Source: Novosphingobium percolationis (GTDB lineage Bacteria; Pseudomonadota; Alphaproteobacteria; Sphingomonadales; Sphingomonadaceae). From it: a DNA stretch of 64,000 nucleotides. Location: NCBI RefSeq assembly GCF_020179425.1, contig NZ_JAILYM010000001.1, forward strand, positions 434,001 to 498,000, in the 5' to 3' direction. The notes under the pieces were generated by a model that made no database searches, was not told where the DNA came from, and saw only the letters and a program-made list of their open reading frames with translations. The position numbers were made by a program, and so were the translations under genes. Below, in pieces: positions 18,449 through 27,924 of this stretch. Positions within the stretch are counted from its first letter, which is position 1; each line of letters starts with the position of its first letter.

Positions 18449-19684
18449 ATGGCAACCGCATCCCTCACGCGGGACAAGGCGCTCAATCCTTACGACGTCA
18501 GCCTCAACGCGCTTTACACCGAGGACCGCTGGCGCGAGCCGTTCGCATGGCTGCGCGCCAACGCGCCGGTCAGCTACCGCGAGGAAAGCCCGTTCGGGCC
18601 ATACTGGTCGGTCACCACGCTCGACCTGATCCAGAAAGTGGAGCTGGACACCGACACGTACTCCTCGTCGTGGGATCGCGGGAACATCACCATCGCGGAT
18701 TCGGTCAACGAGACCGCGTTTCCCAACTTCATCGCGATGGACCCGCCCGTCCACACCGCCCAGCGCAAGGTGATCGCACCCGCGTTCGGCCCGAGCCAGA
18801 TGGTCAAGCTGGAAAAGCTGGTGCGCGAGCGCGTGACCAGGCTGCTCGACGCCCTGCCCGAAGGCGAAACGTTCGACTGGGTGGAACAGGTCTCGATCCC
18901 GATGACCATCGGCATGCTGCTGATCCTGTTCGACATGCCGTTCGAGGAATGGCCTGACATCAAGCGCTGGTCCGACTGGGGCAGTGGCGTTTCGGAAGAT
19001 GCGCTGAACGACGAGTACCGCGCCGAGTTCATGGTCCAGATGGGCCAGATGCTCGAACGCTTCGACCGCGAGCTGGAAGCGCGCCGCAACGAGCCGCCGC
19101 GCGACGACCTGCTGAGCCGGATGGTCCATTCCGAGGCGATGGGCCACCTCACCCCGCCCGAGCGCATCGCCAACATCGCGCTGCTGATCGTGGGCGGCAA
19201 CGACACCACCCGCAATTCGATGAGCGGGCTGGTCGAAGCACTCGACAAGTATCCGGACCAGCTCGAAAAGCTGCGCGCCGATCCGTCGCTGGCGGTCAAT
19301 GCCGCGCAGGAGATCATCCGCTGGCAATCACCCGTCACCCACATGCGCCGCACCACCACGCGCGATACCGAGCTGGCCGGGCAGTTCATCCCGGAAGGCT
19401 CGAAGGTGGTGCTGTGGTACATCTCGGGCAACCGTGACGAGACGGTGTTCCCCGATGCCGAACGCTTCGACGTGACGCGCGAGAACGCACGCCGCCACAT
19501 CGCCTTCGGCCACGGCATCCACCGCTGCGTGGGCGCGCGGCTGGCCGAAGTGCAGATCACCGCAGTGATCGAGGAAATCGTCGCGCGGCGCTGGCGGATC
19601 GTGCCGCAGGGCGCGCCGACGCGCCTCGCCAGCCCCTTCCTCCACGGCTTCACCGCCATGCCGGTGAAGATCGAGAAAGACTGA
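18449..19684 (+). CDS. Cytochrome P450, CYP153-like
   Basis: Soluble bacterial P450 of 411 residues. The I-helix GGNDTTRN, the ExxR in QEIIRW, and the heme loop [10 protein letters not shown] with ligand Cys at residue 360 are intact. The N-terminal [12 protein letters not shown] and [15 protein letters not shown] resemble the CYP153 terminal alkane hydroxylases; that assignment is by similarity to remembered sequences. Ferredoxin and reductase partners are not in the window. The ATG at 18449 has GGGAGAA upstream. The FMO-like gene follows on the same strand 46 bases later. Confidence 0.9.
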   Translation: MATASLTRDKALNPYDVSLNALYTEDRWREPFAWLRANAPVSYREESPFGPYWSVTTLDLIQKVELDTDTYSSSWDRGNITIADSVNETAFPNFIAMDPPVHTAQRKVIAPAFGPSQMVKLEKLVRERVTRLLDALPEGETFDWVEQVSIPMTIGMLLILFDMPFEEWPDIKRWSDWGSGVSEDALNDEYRAEFMVQMGQMLERFDRELEARRNEPPRDDLLSRMVHSEAMGHLTPPERIANIALLIVGGNDTTRNSMSGLVEALDKYPDQLEKLRADPSLAVNAAQEIIRWQSPVTHMRRTTTRDTELAGQFIPEGSKVVLWYISGNRDETVFPDAERFDVTRENARRHIAFGHGIHRCVGARLAEVQITAVIEEIVARRWRIVPQGAPTRLASPFLHGFTAMPVKIEKD

Positions 19685-19730
19685 ACCGAGCCTCAAGCAT
19701 CTGGCATAACGTAACGGGAGAAATGCGGCC

Positions 19731-21098
19731 ATGAGCCTGCCGAAAGTGTGCATCATCGGGGCCGGATGTTCCGGCTTCACCACGGCCAAGCGGCTCAAGG
19801 ACCACGGCATCCCGTTCGACATCTTCGAAGCGTCGGACGACATCGGCGGGAACTGGTACTACAACAACCCCAACGGGGTCTCGTCGTGCTACCAGAGCCT
19901 GCACATCGATACGTCGAAATGGCGGCTGGCGTTCGAGGATTACCCGGTGCCCGCCGAATGGCCGGATTATCCGCACCATTCGCAGCTGCTCCAGTATTTC
20001 CACGACTACGTCGACCATTTCGGCCTGCGCCCGTCGATCCGCTTCAACACGCGGGTGGAGAAGGCCAAGCGCCTGTCGGGCGGCGGCTGGGAGGTGACGC
20101 TCTCGACCGGCGAGGTGCTGCGTTACGATGCGCTGGTGGTCGCCAACGGGCACCACTGGGCGGCGCGCATTCCCGAATATCCCGGCACGTTCAACGGGCC
20201 ACAGGTCCATTCGCACCACTATCGCACCCCGTTCGAGCCGATCGACTGCGTGGGCAAGCGCGTGCTGGTGGTGGGCATGGGCAACAGCGCGATGGATATC
20301 GCCAGCGAACTGTCGCAGCGCCCGATGGCGGCCAAGCTGTTCGTGTCCACCCGGCGCGGGGTGTGGATCTTCCCGAAATACTACCGCGGCCAGCCGCTCG
20401 ACAAGAACCCCGCCCCGGCGTGGATGCCCAAGAAGCTGCGCCAGTGGCTGGGCAGCCGCATGATCAAGAACCTCGTCGGCAAGATGAGCGACTACGGGTT
20501 GCCCGAGCCGGAGATCGAGCCGTTCGAGAGCCACGGCACGGTGTCGGGCGAGTTCCTGCTGCGCGCAGGGTCTGGCGATATCAACATGAAGCCAGGTGTG
20601 GAACGGCTCGATGGCGATGGCGTGGTCTTCACCGATGGCAGCCGCGAACAGATCGACGCGATCGTGTGGGCGACGGGCTATGACATCAAGTTCCCGTTCT
20701 TCGACGAACCGGCCTTCTGCGCCGATGCCGACAACAAGCCGCCCGCCCTGTACAAGCGCATCCTCAAGCCCGAGGTGCCGGACCTGTTCTACGTCGGCCT
20801 GGCCCAGCCGCTGCCGACGCTAGTGAACTTTGCCGAACAGCAGTCGAAGCTGGTGGCGGCATACCTCACCGGGCAATATGCGCCGCCGCCCCCGGCCGAG
20901 ATGCACCAGATCATCAAGGACGATGAGGAATACTACACCGGCGGGTACTATGCTGCGCGGCGCCACACGATCCAGCTGGACTTCGACCACTATGTCCGCG
21001 CGCTGAAGAAGGAACTGGAGCGCGGCGCGAAGCGCGCAGCGGCCAAGGGCCATGCCCTGCCGGTGGTGGCGCGCGCGGAGGTTGCTGAAGCGGCCTGA
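19731..21098 (+). CDS. Flavin-containing monooxygenase (FMO family)
   Basis: NADPH/FAD-dependent monooxygenase of 455 residues. FAD-binding GAGCSGFTTA at the N-terminus, the FMO fingerprint FNGPQVHSHHY (FxGxxxHxxxY), a second Rossmann motif GMGNSAMDIA and the ATGYD motif are all present. Class members oxygenate nitrogen, sulfur or carbonyl carbon. Its place after the P450 and facing a Baeyer-Villiger-like enzyme suggests oxidation of alcohol- or ketone-type products (inference). Confidence 0.91.
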   Translation: MSLPKVCIIGAGCSGFTTAKRLKDHGIPFDIFEASDDIGGNWYYNNPNGVSSCYQSLHIDTSKWRLAFEDYPVPAEWPDYPHHSQLLQYFHDYVDHFGLRPSIRFNTRVEKAKRLSGGGWEVTLSTGEVLRYDALVVANGHHWAARIPEYPGTFNGPQVHSHHYRTPFEPIDCVGKRVLVVGMGNSAMDIASELSQRPMAAKLFVSTRRGVWIFPKYYRGQPLDKNPAPAWMPKKLRQWLGSRMIKNLVGKMSDYGLPEPEIEPFESHGTVSGEFLLRAGSGDINMKPGVERLDGDGVVFTDGSREQIDAIVWATGYDIKFPFFDEPAFCADADNKPPALYKRILKPEVPDLFYVGLAQPLPTLVNFAEQQSKLVAAYLTGQYAPPPPAEMHQIIKDDEEYYTGGYYAARRHTIQLDFDHYVRALKKELERGAKRAAAKGHALPVVARAEVAEAA

Positions 21099-21116
21099 AA
21101 CTTGGGTTAGGATCGA

Positions 21117-21209
21117 GCCCACCCCTAACCCCTCCCGCTTGCGGGAGGGGGATTAGCAGTACAGCACTGCCCTCTTCCCACCCGCAGGCGGGAGGGGCCG
21201 GGGGTGGGC
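21117..21209. repeat. GC-rich composite inverted repeat
   Basis: A perfect 10-base hairpin (CCCCTCCCGC 21129-21138 with GCGGGAGGGG 21141-21150) is followed about 40 bases on by a second copy in the opposite sense (GCGGGAGGGG at 21188-21197 then GGGGGTGGG). The outer arms GCCCACCCC and GGGGTGGGC also pair. Similar sequence recurs near 33680, so this looks like a dispersed intergenic element. Confidence 0.6.
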
Positions 21210-21231
21210 CAAAACCGGCACAAACCTCAAA

Positions 21232-21262
21232 GGAAAAGGGCGAGCCTTGCAGCTCGCCCCTT
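21232..21262 (-). terminator. Rho-independent terminator of the Baeyer-Villiger gene
   Basis: On the minus strand GGGCGAGC and GCTCGCCC form an 8-base stem around a six-base loop (21238-21259), followed by TTTTCCTTT. It lies 25 bases past the stop of the minus-strand monooxygenase. Confidence 0.7.
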
Positions 21263-21286
21263 CCCTTCATCCGATAACGTAACGGG

Positions 21287-22810
21287 CTATTCAGCTGCCT
21301 CCAGCACCTCGCGCGCGGCGGGCTGGTTGTCGTACCAGAACTCTGGCCCGTCGAGGTCAATCGCCGGGATCGCTTCCTTTTCCGCCCAGTAGTTCTGGTT
21401 GTGGCGCCACACTTCGTTGTCGCCCCGCCTGGGCAGCTTGTCGAGATCGCGCATCAGGTAGTTGGGGTTGAAGTTGTCGCCTTCGATCCACGGCAGGATC
21501 TTCATGTCCTTGTCCTCGGGCCGCAGCTTCACTTCCACCTTGTGCGCGCCGCGCTCGTCCATGTGCTTGAGCAAGCGGCACACGAAATCACCCAGCATGT
21601 CCACCCGCAGCGTCCACGAGGCGCGGAAGTAACCGAACACCCACAGCATGTTGGGCACGCCGGTGAACATCATGCCGCGATATGTGACGGTATCGCCCCA
21701 GTTGACCTTCTGGCCATCGACCTCGAACGGGATGTCGCCCAGCACCTTCAGGTTGAAGCCTGTGCAGGCGACGATGATATCGCCATCGACCGCCTCGCCC
21801 GAGCTGACGACGAGGCCGGTCTCGGTGAAATGGTCGATCGTGTCGGTCACGACCGTTACCTTGCCCTGCGCGGCGAGCTGGAACAGGTCGGCATCGGGGC
21901 AGAACGCCAACCGCTGCTGCCAGGGGCGGTACTTGGGCGTGAAGTGCGGCTCGAACTGGAAGTCCTCGCCCACATAGGCGCGGACCAGCGCGCGCAGTTC
22001 CTCGACCACGACGTCGGGCTCTTCCACGCACCGCTTATCCATCACGGCCTGGTCGTGCATGACTTGCATACGCACGATGCGGTGGATGGTCGGCTCGTCC
22101 ACGCCGATCTCGCGCAGGCGGTCGGCCAGCTCGTTCTGGTTGGGGTGGCAGAAGAAGTAGGTGGGCGAACGCTGCACGATCGTGACATGCGCGGCCTTCT
22201 GCGCAAAAGCCGGCACCACGGTCGCCGCCGTCGCGCCCGAACCGATCACCACGATGCGCTTGCCGGTGTAGTCGATGTCGGGGTCCCAAAGCTGGGCGTG
22301 GACGAACATGCCCTTGTAGGCATCAAGGTTCTTCGCCTTCCATTCGGGCGGGATGTAGGGAACCTCGTGGTCGTAATAGCCCTGGCACATCCACAGCAAG
22401 GTGGCGGTGAACACGTGTTCCACCCCATCCTCCGTGCGTGCCGTAACGGTCCAAAGGTTGTCCGCGCTCGACCAGGAACACTGCGTGATCGTGTGGCCAT
22501 AGCGGATGTGCTGGCCGATGCCGTTTTCCTCGATCACCTCGCCCATGTAGTCGAGGATCGCCTGCGCGCTGGCGATCGGCGCGTCGGTCCACGGCTTGAA
22601 GCGGTAGCCGAAGGTGTAGAGGTCGGAGTCGGAGCGGACACCGGGGTACTTGTGCGTTTCCCAGGTGCCGCCGAACGTGTGCATCCTTTCGAGCACGGCG
22701 TACGTCTTGCCCGGACACTGGTCCTGCAGGTGATAAGCAGAACCGATCCCGGAAATGCCTGCGCCGACGATCAGCACATCGAAATGCTGGGCCGTATCCG
22801 CTCGTGCCAT
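21287..22810 (-). CDS. Baeyer-Villiger-type flavin monooxygenase
   Basis: FAD/NADPH monooxygenase of 507 residues. It has the N-terminal FAD motif GAGISGIGSA, the segment FGGTWETHKYPGVRSDSD typical of this class, a second nucleotide-binding motif GSGATAAT, and YKGMFVHAQLW, which matches the FxGxxxHxxxW fingerprint except for Tyr in the first position. These enzymes insert oxygen next to a carbonyl to give esters or lactones. It faces the P450/FMO pair across the GC-rich repeat. An FNR-like box lies about 66 bases before its ATG. Confidence 0.9.
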   Translation of the reverse strand: MARADTAQHFDVLIVGAGISGIGSAYHLQDQCPGKTYAVLERMHTFGGTWETHKYPGVRSDSDLYTFGYRFKPWTDAPIASAQAILDYMGEVIEENGIGQHIRYGHTITQCSWSSADNLWTVTARTEDGVEHVFTATLLWMCQGYYDHEVPYIPPEWKAKNLDAYKGMFVHAQLWDPDIDYTGKRIVVIGSGATAATVVPAFAQKAAHVTIVQRSPTYFFCHPNQNELADRLREIGVDEPTIHRIVRMQVMHDQAVMDKRCVEEPDVVVEELRALVRAYVGEDFQFEPHFTPKYRPWQQRLAFCPDADLFQLAAQGKVTVVTDTIDHFTETGLVVSSGEAVDGDIIVACTGFNLKVLGDIPFEVDGQKVNWGDTVTYRGMMFTGVPNMLWVFGYFRASWTLRVDMLGDFVCRLLKHMDERGAHKVEVKLRPEDKDMKILPWIEGDNFNPNYLMRDLDKLPRRGDNEVWRHNQNYWAEKEAIPAIDLDGPEFWYDNQPAAREVLEAAE

Positions 22811-22875
22811 AACGCTCTCTCCACTCGATTATCGCTTGATATGCGGCATCAGTGCCGTCTCTTGTCTAGGACGCC

Positions 22876-22889
22876 TTGACCAATATCAA
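22876..22889. promoter_or_regulatory. Candidate FNR/FixK-type box
   Basis: TTGACCAATATCAA matches the FNR/FixK consensus TTGAT-N4-ATCAA at nine of ten fixed positions with correct spacing. It lies between the DUF2585 gene and the Baeyer-Villiger gene, both on the minus strand. A chance match is possible. Confidence 0.35.
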
Positions 22890-22943
22890 ATCGAAACGGA
22901 TTCGGCAGGCCCTTTTCGTTGGTCGGTTAAAAAAGAAAGTCGA

Positions 22944-23555
22944 TCACCCGGCCGCCTGCCAAGTGCGGACCGCCTCGATCGGCCAGGCGAGCATCAGGAC
23001 GTTGAGCGCCAGGTTGTCGCGGATCATGGCGAGCGTGAACAATTCGAATCCCAGCGCCAGGAGCACCGTGACCCATGCGGGCGCGCGGGCAGCAAACAGG
23101 AAGCCCAGCGCCATGCAGGCGATGTCCGACGCGGAATTGAGCACGCTGTCGCCGCTGTAGCCATAGCTGACCGTGACCGCGCGATAGCGGTCGATGATGA
23201 TCGGCGAATTTTCGAGGATTTCCCACGCGCCTTCGGCCAGCACCGCCACGACCAGCGCCCAGCGGCTCGCAACGTAACGCGCCAGCCCCGCCTTGCGCCA
23301 CAGCAGGTGCGCCGCGCCATAGAACAGGAAGCCGTGGATCACGTGGCTGAAGCTGTACCAATCGGTCAATTGCTGGCTATTTTCGGGCGACTGGACCACG
23401 CCTGCCCACAGGCGCACCGTCCCGCACGGGCAGATCGGCGGACGATGCATGGCGAGCAGGATGGCGACGACGAGCAGACCCCCGGCCAGCGCCACCCCGC
23501 TACCCGTTCGATCCGGTCGCAACGTCGTATCCGTGCTTTGCGCGCGCATCCCCAT
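22944..23555 (-). CDS. DUF2585 family membrane protein
   Basis: A 203-residue integral membrane protein with about four to five hydrophobic segments (ALAGGLLVVAILLAM, HVIHGFLFYGAAHLLW, ALVVAVLAEGAWEI, DIACMALGFLFAA, VTVLLALGFELFTLA). The conserved segments CPCGTVRLWAG, SHVIHGF and ENSPIIIDRYR are those of UPF0314/DUF2585, of unknown function. It begins back to back with the carotenoid operon. An ATG at 23549 is an alternative start two codons later. Confidence 0.85.
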   Translation of the reverse strand: MGMRAQSTDTTLRPDRTGSGVALAGGLLVVAILLAMHRPPICPCGTVRLWAGVVQSPENSQQLTDWYSFSHVIHGFLFYGAAHLLWRKAGLARYVASRWALVVAVLAEGAWEILENSPIIIDRYRAVTVSYGYSGDSVLNSASDIACMALGFLFAARAPAWVTVLLALGFELFTLAMIRDNLALNVLMLAWPIEAVRTWQAAG

Positions 23556-23650
23556 CCCCCATCTCGCTGTCCTTCCCTTTGGTGCCCGTCGGGCCCTTTG
23601 GGCGCAAGCTGCGGTTGCGTGGACTTGCCCTTGCCCTTAACGCCCTCGTC

Positions 23651-24850
23651 ATGACCGTTCGACGCTGCGACATCGCGATCCTCGGGGGCGGCCTTGCCGG
23701 CGGCCTCGTCGCGCTTGCGCTCGCGCGGCACCGGCCGGACCTGTCGCTGCTGCTGGTCGAGCAGGACGAACGGCTTGGCGGCAACCATATCTGGTCGTTC
23801 TTCGGCAGCGATGTCGGCCAGCCCGGGCGCGACCTGCTGGCACCGGCCGTCGCCGCCGCGTGGAAAGGCTATGACGTGCGCTTTCCGGCGCACGCCCGCA
23901 CGCTGTCGACCAGCTACTACGCGATGACGTCAGACCGCTTCGATGCCGCGCTGCGCGCCGCACTGCCTGCCGACGCCGTCCTGACAGGCGCACGCGTGCT
24001 TGCCGCAAGCTCCCGCAACGCCACGCTGGCCGATGGCACGCGGATCGAGGCGCGGGCCGTGATCGACGCTCGCGGCATCCGCAACATGGGCCATCTTACA
24101 GGGGGTTGGCAGAAGTTCCTGGGCCAACGCCTGAAGTTGTCTGACCCACACGGAGTGGTCCGCCCCCTGATCATGGACGCCACCGTCGAGCAACTCGATG
24201 GCTACCGCTTCATCTATGTGCTGCCTTTTGCCGAGGACGAGGTCTTCGTCGAGGACACGTACTATTCCGACAGCGCGACGATCGACGGCGAGGTGCTGTC
24301 GGTGCGTATTGCCGACTACGTGCGCCGCCAGGGCTGGACGGTGGAACGCGTCGTGGCCGAAGAGCAAGGCGTGCTGCCGGTCGTGTCGGGCGGCGATTTC
24401 GACGCGTTCTGGCGCTCCACGGGCAAGGAAATCGCGCGCGCTGGCACGCGGGCCGGGCTGTTCCACGCCGTCACCAGCTATTCGGTGCCCGATGCGGTGC
24501 GCTTTGCACTGGCCCTTGCGCGACGGGCCGATTGCGGCGGCGAAGAACTTGCGCGATATACCGAAGAATATGCCAGAACACACTGGAAAAAAGGGTTATT
24601 CCTTCGCCAGTTGACCGCCATGCTCTATGGCGCGGCGGCACCGGTCGATCGCTACAAGGTGCTCGAACGGTTCTACCGGCTCGACGAGAAGCTGATCGAG
24701 CGTTTCTATGCCGGACGCACGACCGCATTCGACAAGATCCGCGTCCTGTCGGGCAAGCCGCCGGTGCCGATCACGCGCGCGCTGGGCGTGCTGACGGGAC
24801 TGGGCGAAAAGCCGCAACCGCTGTCGCTGGCCGGAAACCGCACGAAATGA
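23651..24850 (+). CDS. crtY: Lycopene beta-cyclase CrtY
   Basis: Membrane-associated flavoprotein of 399 residues that cyclises both ends of lycopene to make beta-carotene. The N-terminal dinucleotide motif ILGGGLAGGLVA, the downstream NHIWSFF, and the PFAEDEVFVEDTYYSD segment are characteristic. The ATG at 23651 begins immediately before the FAD motif; the frame stays open to 23579 but that part is only basic leader-like sequence. First gene of the carotenoid operon, 28 bases before crtI. Confidence 0.95.
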   Translation: MTVRRCDIAILGGGLAGGLVALALARHRPDLSLLLVEQDERLGGNHIWSFFGSDVGQPGRDLLAPAVAAAWKGYDVRFPAHARTLSTSYYAMTSDRFDAALRAALPADAVLTGARVLAASSRNATLADGTRIEARAVIDARGIRNMGHLTGGWQKFLGQRLKLSDPHGVVRPLIMDATVEQLDGYRFIYVLPFAEDEVFVEDTYYSDSATIDGEVLSVRIADYVRRQGWTVERVVAEEQGVLPVVSGGDFDAFWRSTGKEIARAGTRAGLFHAVTSYSVPDAVRFALALARRADCGGEELARYTEEYARTHWKKGLFLRQLTAMLYGAAAPVDRYKVLERFYRLDEKLIERFYAGRTTAFDKIRVLSGKPPVPITRALGVLTGLGEKPQPLSLAGNRTK

Positions 24851-24878
24851 GCCCGCACGAAATGAGGAAGTCGCAACG

Positions 24879-26357
24879 ATGAAGAAGGCGTGCGTTATCG
24901 GAGCCGGGTTCGGCGGGCTGGCCCTGGCCATCCGCCTGCAGTCGGCGGGGATCGAGACAACCGTGATCGAGGCCCGCGACAAGCCGGGCGGCAGGGCCTA
25001 TTTCTGGGAGCGCGACGGCTTCACCTTCGACGCCGGGCCGACCGTCATCACCGATCCGCCGTGCCTGCAGGAGCTGTGGGCGCTCAACGGCCACCGCATG
25101 GAGGACGATGTCGAGCTGATGCCGGTCAGCCCGTTCTACCGGCTGAACTGGGCGGATGGCACGAACTTCGATTATTCCAACGATGAGAGCGCCTTGCGCG
25201 CGGAGATCGCCAAGATCAGCCCCCGTGACGTTGCGGGATACGAAGCGTTCGTCGACTATGCCGCAGGCGTGTTCGAGGAAGGCTATGTCAAGCTGGGCGC
25301 GGTGCCGTTCCTCGATTTTGCCAGCATGATCAAGGCCGCCCCGGCGCTCGCGAAGTATCAGGCGTGGCGCTCGGTCTATTCGATCGTTTCCAAGTACATG
25401 GAACACGAAAAGCTGCGCGAGGCGTTCAGTTTCCACACCCTGCTCGTCGGCGGCAATCCGATGCAGACCAGCGCGATCTATGCCTTGATCCACAAGCTGG
25501 AAAAGGACGGCGGCGTGTGGTGGGCCAAGGGCGGCACCAACCGCCTGATCGATGGCATGGTGCGCCATTTCCAGCGGATCGGCGGCACGGTGCGGCTGGG
25601 CGATCCGGTGACGAAGATCCAGTCGCTGGGCAACCGCGTTACGGGCGTGGAGACGCGCAGCGGGTGGCAGTCGAACTTCGACGCGGTCGCCTCCAACGGC
25701 GACCTGATGCACACCTATCGCGACCTGCTGAGCACCAGCACTCACGCGCAGCGGCAGGCCAAGGCCTTGAAGCGCAAGAAGTTCTCGCCCAGCCTGTTTG
25801 TGGTCCACTTCGGCATCGAAGGCACCTGGCCGGGCATTCCGCACCACATGATCCTGTTCGGCCCGCGCTACAAGGGGCTGCTCGACGACATCTATACCCA
25901 CGGCGTGCTGCCCGAGGACTTCTCGATCTACCTGCACCACCCGACCGTCACCGATCCGTCGATGGCGCCCGAGGGAATGAGCACGTTCTATGCGCTGGTG
26001 CCGGTCGCCAACATGGGCAAGCTGCCGGTCGACTGGGAGCAGATCGGCCCGCTGCTGGAAAAGCGCATCCTCGATGAAGTGGGGCGTCGGCTGATCCCCG
26101 ACATCCACAGCCGTATCGTGACGAAGTTCCACTATGCCCCCAGCGACTTCGCCACGGACCTGTCGGCGCATCTGGGCAGCGCGTTCAGCCTTGAACCGCT
26201 GCTGACGCAGAGCGCCTGGTTCCGCGCGCACAACCGCGACGATGCCATCCCCAACCTCTATCTGGTGGGCGCGGGGACGCATCCCGGCGCCGGGATTCCG
26301 GGCGTTGTCGGCAGCGCCAAAGCGACGGCGAAGCTCATGCTGGAGGATCTTGCGTGA
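24879..26357 (+). CDS. crtI: Phytoene desaturase CrtI
   Basis: FAD-dependent desaturase of 492 residues converting phytoene to lycopene. N-terminal GAGFGGLALAIRL with the following GGRAYFWERDGFTFDAGP, and the C-terminal family signature LVGAGTHPGAGIPGV, are intact. A GAGGAAG lies 8 bases before the ATG. The stop overlaps the start of the LOG gene (GTGA), so translation is coupled. Confidence 0.97.
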   Translation: MKKACVIGAGFGGLALAIRLQSAGIETTVIEARDKPGGRAYFWERDGFTFDAGPTVITDPPCLQELWALNGHRMEDDVELMPVSPFYRLNWADGTNFDYSNDESALRAEIAKISPRDVAGYEAFVDYAAGVFEEGYVKLGAVPFLDFASMIKAAPALAKYQAWRSVYSIVSKYMEHEKLREAFSFHTLLVGGNPMQTSAIYALIHKLEKDGGVWWAKGGTNRLIDGMVRHFQRIGGTVRLGDPVTKIQSLGNRVTGVETRSGWQSNFDAVASNGDLMHTYRDLLSTSTHAQRQAKALKRKKFSPSLFVVHFGIEGTWPGIPHHMILFGPRYKGLLDDIYTHGVLPEDFSIYLHHPTVTDPSMAPEGMSTFYALVPVANMGKLPVDWEQIGPLLEKRILDEVGRRLIPDIHSRIVTKFHYAPSDFATDLSAHLGSAFSLEPLLTQSAWFRAHNRDDAIPNLYLVGAGTHPGAGIPGVVGSAKATAKLMLEDLA

Positions 26358-26935
26358 AGCGTATCGCGGTCTATTGCGGATCGGCTTCCCCGGCGGACCC
26401 GCGTTACGTTGCGCTGGCGCGCGCGGTGGGCGCGACGCTGGCCGCGCGCGGGATCGGCATGGTCTATGGCGGCGGGCGACTGGGCCTGATGGGCGCAGTC
26501 GCGGCGGGTGCGCTGGCGGCAGGCGGCGAAGTGATCGGCGTGATCCCCGAAGCGCTGGCGGGCCCCGAAGTCGCGAACCCGGATTGCACCGAACTGCACG
26601 TGGTGCGCTCGATGCACGAACGCAAGCAGGCCTTCACCGACCTGTCCGACGGGTTCCTGACCCTGCCCGGCGGCGTCGGCACGATGGACGAACTGTGGGA
26701 AGCGGTGAGTTGGGCGCAGCTCGGCTACCACGCCAAGCCGGTCGGTCTGCTCAACGCCTTCGGGTTCTACGATCACCTGCTGGCGTTCAACCGCCACATG
26801 ATCGAGGTGGGCTTCGTGCGGCCTGCCCACGCGGGCATTCTCATCGCCGAACACGATCTGGACCTGCTGCTGGCGCGCATGGCCGCGCACGAACCGCACC
26901 AACCGATCTTTGCGATGAAGGCCGAGGACCTGTAA
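26354..26935 (+). CDS. LOG-family phosphoribohydrolase (TIGR00730)
   Basis: Rossmann-fold protein of 193 residues from the lonely-guy family, which removes ribose 5-phosphate from (cytokinin) nucleoside monophosphates. The motifs GGGRLGLMG and PGGVGTMDELWE (PGGxGTxxE) and the conserved R/K residues in SMHERKQAF are present. The GTG start overlaps the crtI stop. Its position inside a carotenoid operon is unusual; the role there is unknown. Eleven bases separate it from crtB. Confidence 0.92.
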   Translation: MKRIAVYCGSASPADPRYVALARAVGATLAARGIGMVYGGGRLGLMGAVAAGALAAGGEVIGVIPEALAGPEVANPDCTELHVVRSMHERKQAFTDLSDGFLTLPGGVGTMDELWEAVSWAQLGYHAKPVGLLNAFGFYDHLLAFNRHMIEVGFVRPAHAGILIAEHDLDLLLARMAAHEPHQPIFAMKAEDL

Positions 26936-26946
26936 GGTCAGGGGAG

Positions 26947-27924
26947 ATGGAAGATCGAAGTAGCCTCGTCGCCACGGCGCGCGATTCGATCCGCAAGGGA
27001 TCGAAGAGTTTCGCCGCGGCGAGCGCCCTGTTCGACCGCGCGACGCGCGAGCGGGTGTGGCTGCTCTATGCCTGGTGCCGCCGCTGCGACGACCTGATCG
27101 ACGATCAGGACCATGGTGGCAGGTTGGGCAGCACCAAAGACGTAACGCAACGTCTCGCCGAGGTGCGCGACCGGACCGCTCTCGCCTTCGCGGGCATGCC
27201 TGCGGGTGATCCGGCTTTTGACGCGCTGGGGCTGGTGGCGACCGAGACCGGGCTGACGCTCGACATGGCGAACGCGGTGATCGACGGCTTCGCGCTCGAT
27301 GCGGCCGACTGGCAGCCGCGTAGCGAGGCCGACCTGATGCGCTATTGCTGGCATGTCGCGGGCGCGGTCGGCGTGATGATGGCCGTGGTCATGGGAGTCT
27401 CGCCCACCGACGAGGATACGCTCGATCGCGCCTGCGACCTTGGCCTTGCGTTCCAGCTCGCCAACATCGCGCGCGACTTCGCCGAGGACGATGCGGCGGA
27501 GCGCTGTTACGTACCGCTCGAATGGCTGGCCGAAATGGACATTCCCCCCGGCGAGCAGATGAAGCCGATCCACCGCAAGGCCATGGCCGCGCTGGCGCAG
27601 CGCATGTGCCGCCTGGCGCACGCGCACGAATGTTCCGCGCGGGTGGGCGCTGGCCGGCTCAAGCCCCGCCAGCGCTGGGCGATCCTCGCGGCGGCGGGCA
27701 TCTATGGCGAGATCGCGCGAGAGGTGGAGCGCCGGGGTGAGCGGGCGTGGCACAGCCGCACGGTGGTGAGCAACGGGCGCAAGCTGCAGTGGATCGCGCG
27801 GGCCGGATTGCGCGCGCTGCGCCCGGTGCCGCGCGCGTGCCACGAGGGCGCCGCCGCGCGGCGCCATACCCGCCGCGACCTGATCGCACTCGCCGGAGAA
27901 CACCGATGGACCACGCCGCGCTGA
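26947..27924 (+). CDS. crtB: Phytoene synthase CrtB
   Basis: Condenses two geranylgeranyl diphosphates to phytoene; 325 residues. Both Asp-rich Mg-binding motifs are visible: RRCDDLIDD near residue 48 and NIARDFAEDD. YVPLEWL follows as in the family. ATG 26947 has GGGGAG 5 bases upstream; a longer open frame exists but covers the LOG gene. The last 19 bases overlap the cytochrome b561-like gene. Confidence 0.96.
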   Translation: MEDRSSLVATARDSIRKGSKSFAAASALFDRATRERVWLLYAWCRRCDDLIDDQDHGGRLGSTKDVTQRLAEVRDRTALAFAGMPAGDPAFDALGLVATETGLTLDMANAVIDGFALDAADWQPRSEADLMRYCWHVAGAVGVMMAVVMGVSPTDEDTLDRACDLGLAFQLANIARDFAEDDAAERCYVPLEWLAEMDIPPGEQMKPIHRKAMAALAQRMCRLAHAHECSARVGAGRLKPRQRWAILAAAGIYGEIAREVERRGERAWHSRTVVSNGRKLQWIARAGLRALRPVPRACHEGAAARRHTRRDLIALAGEHRWTTPR

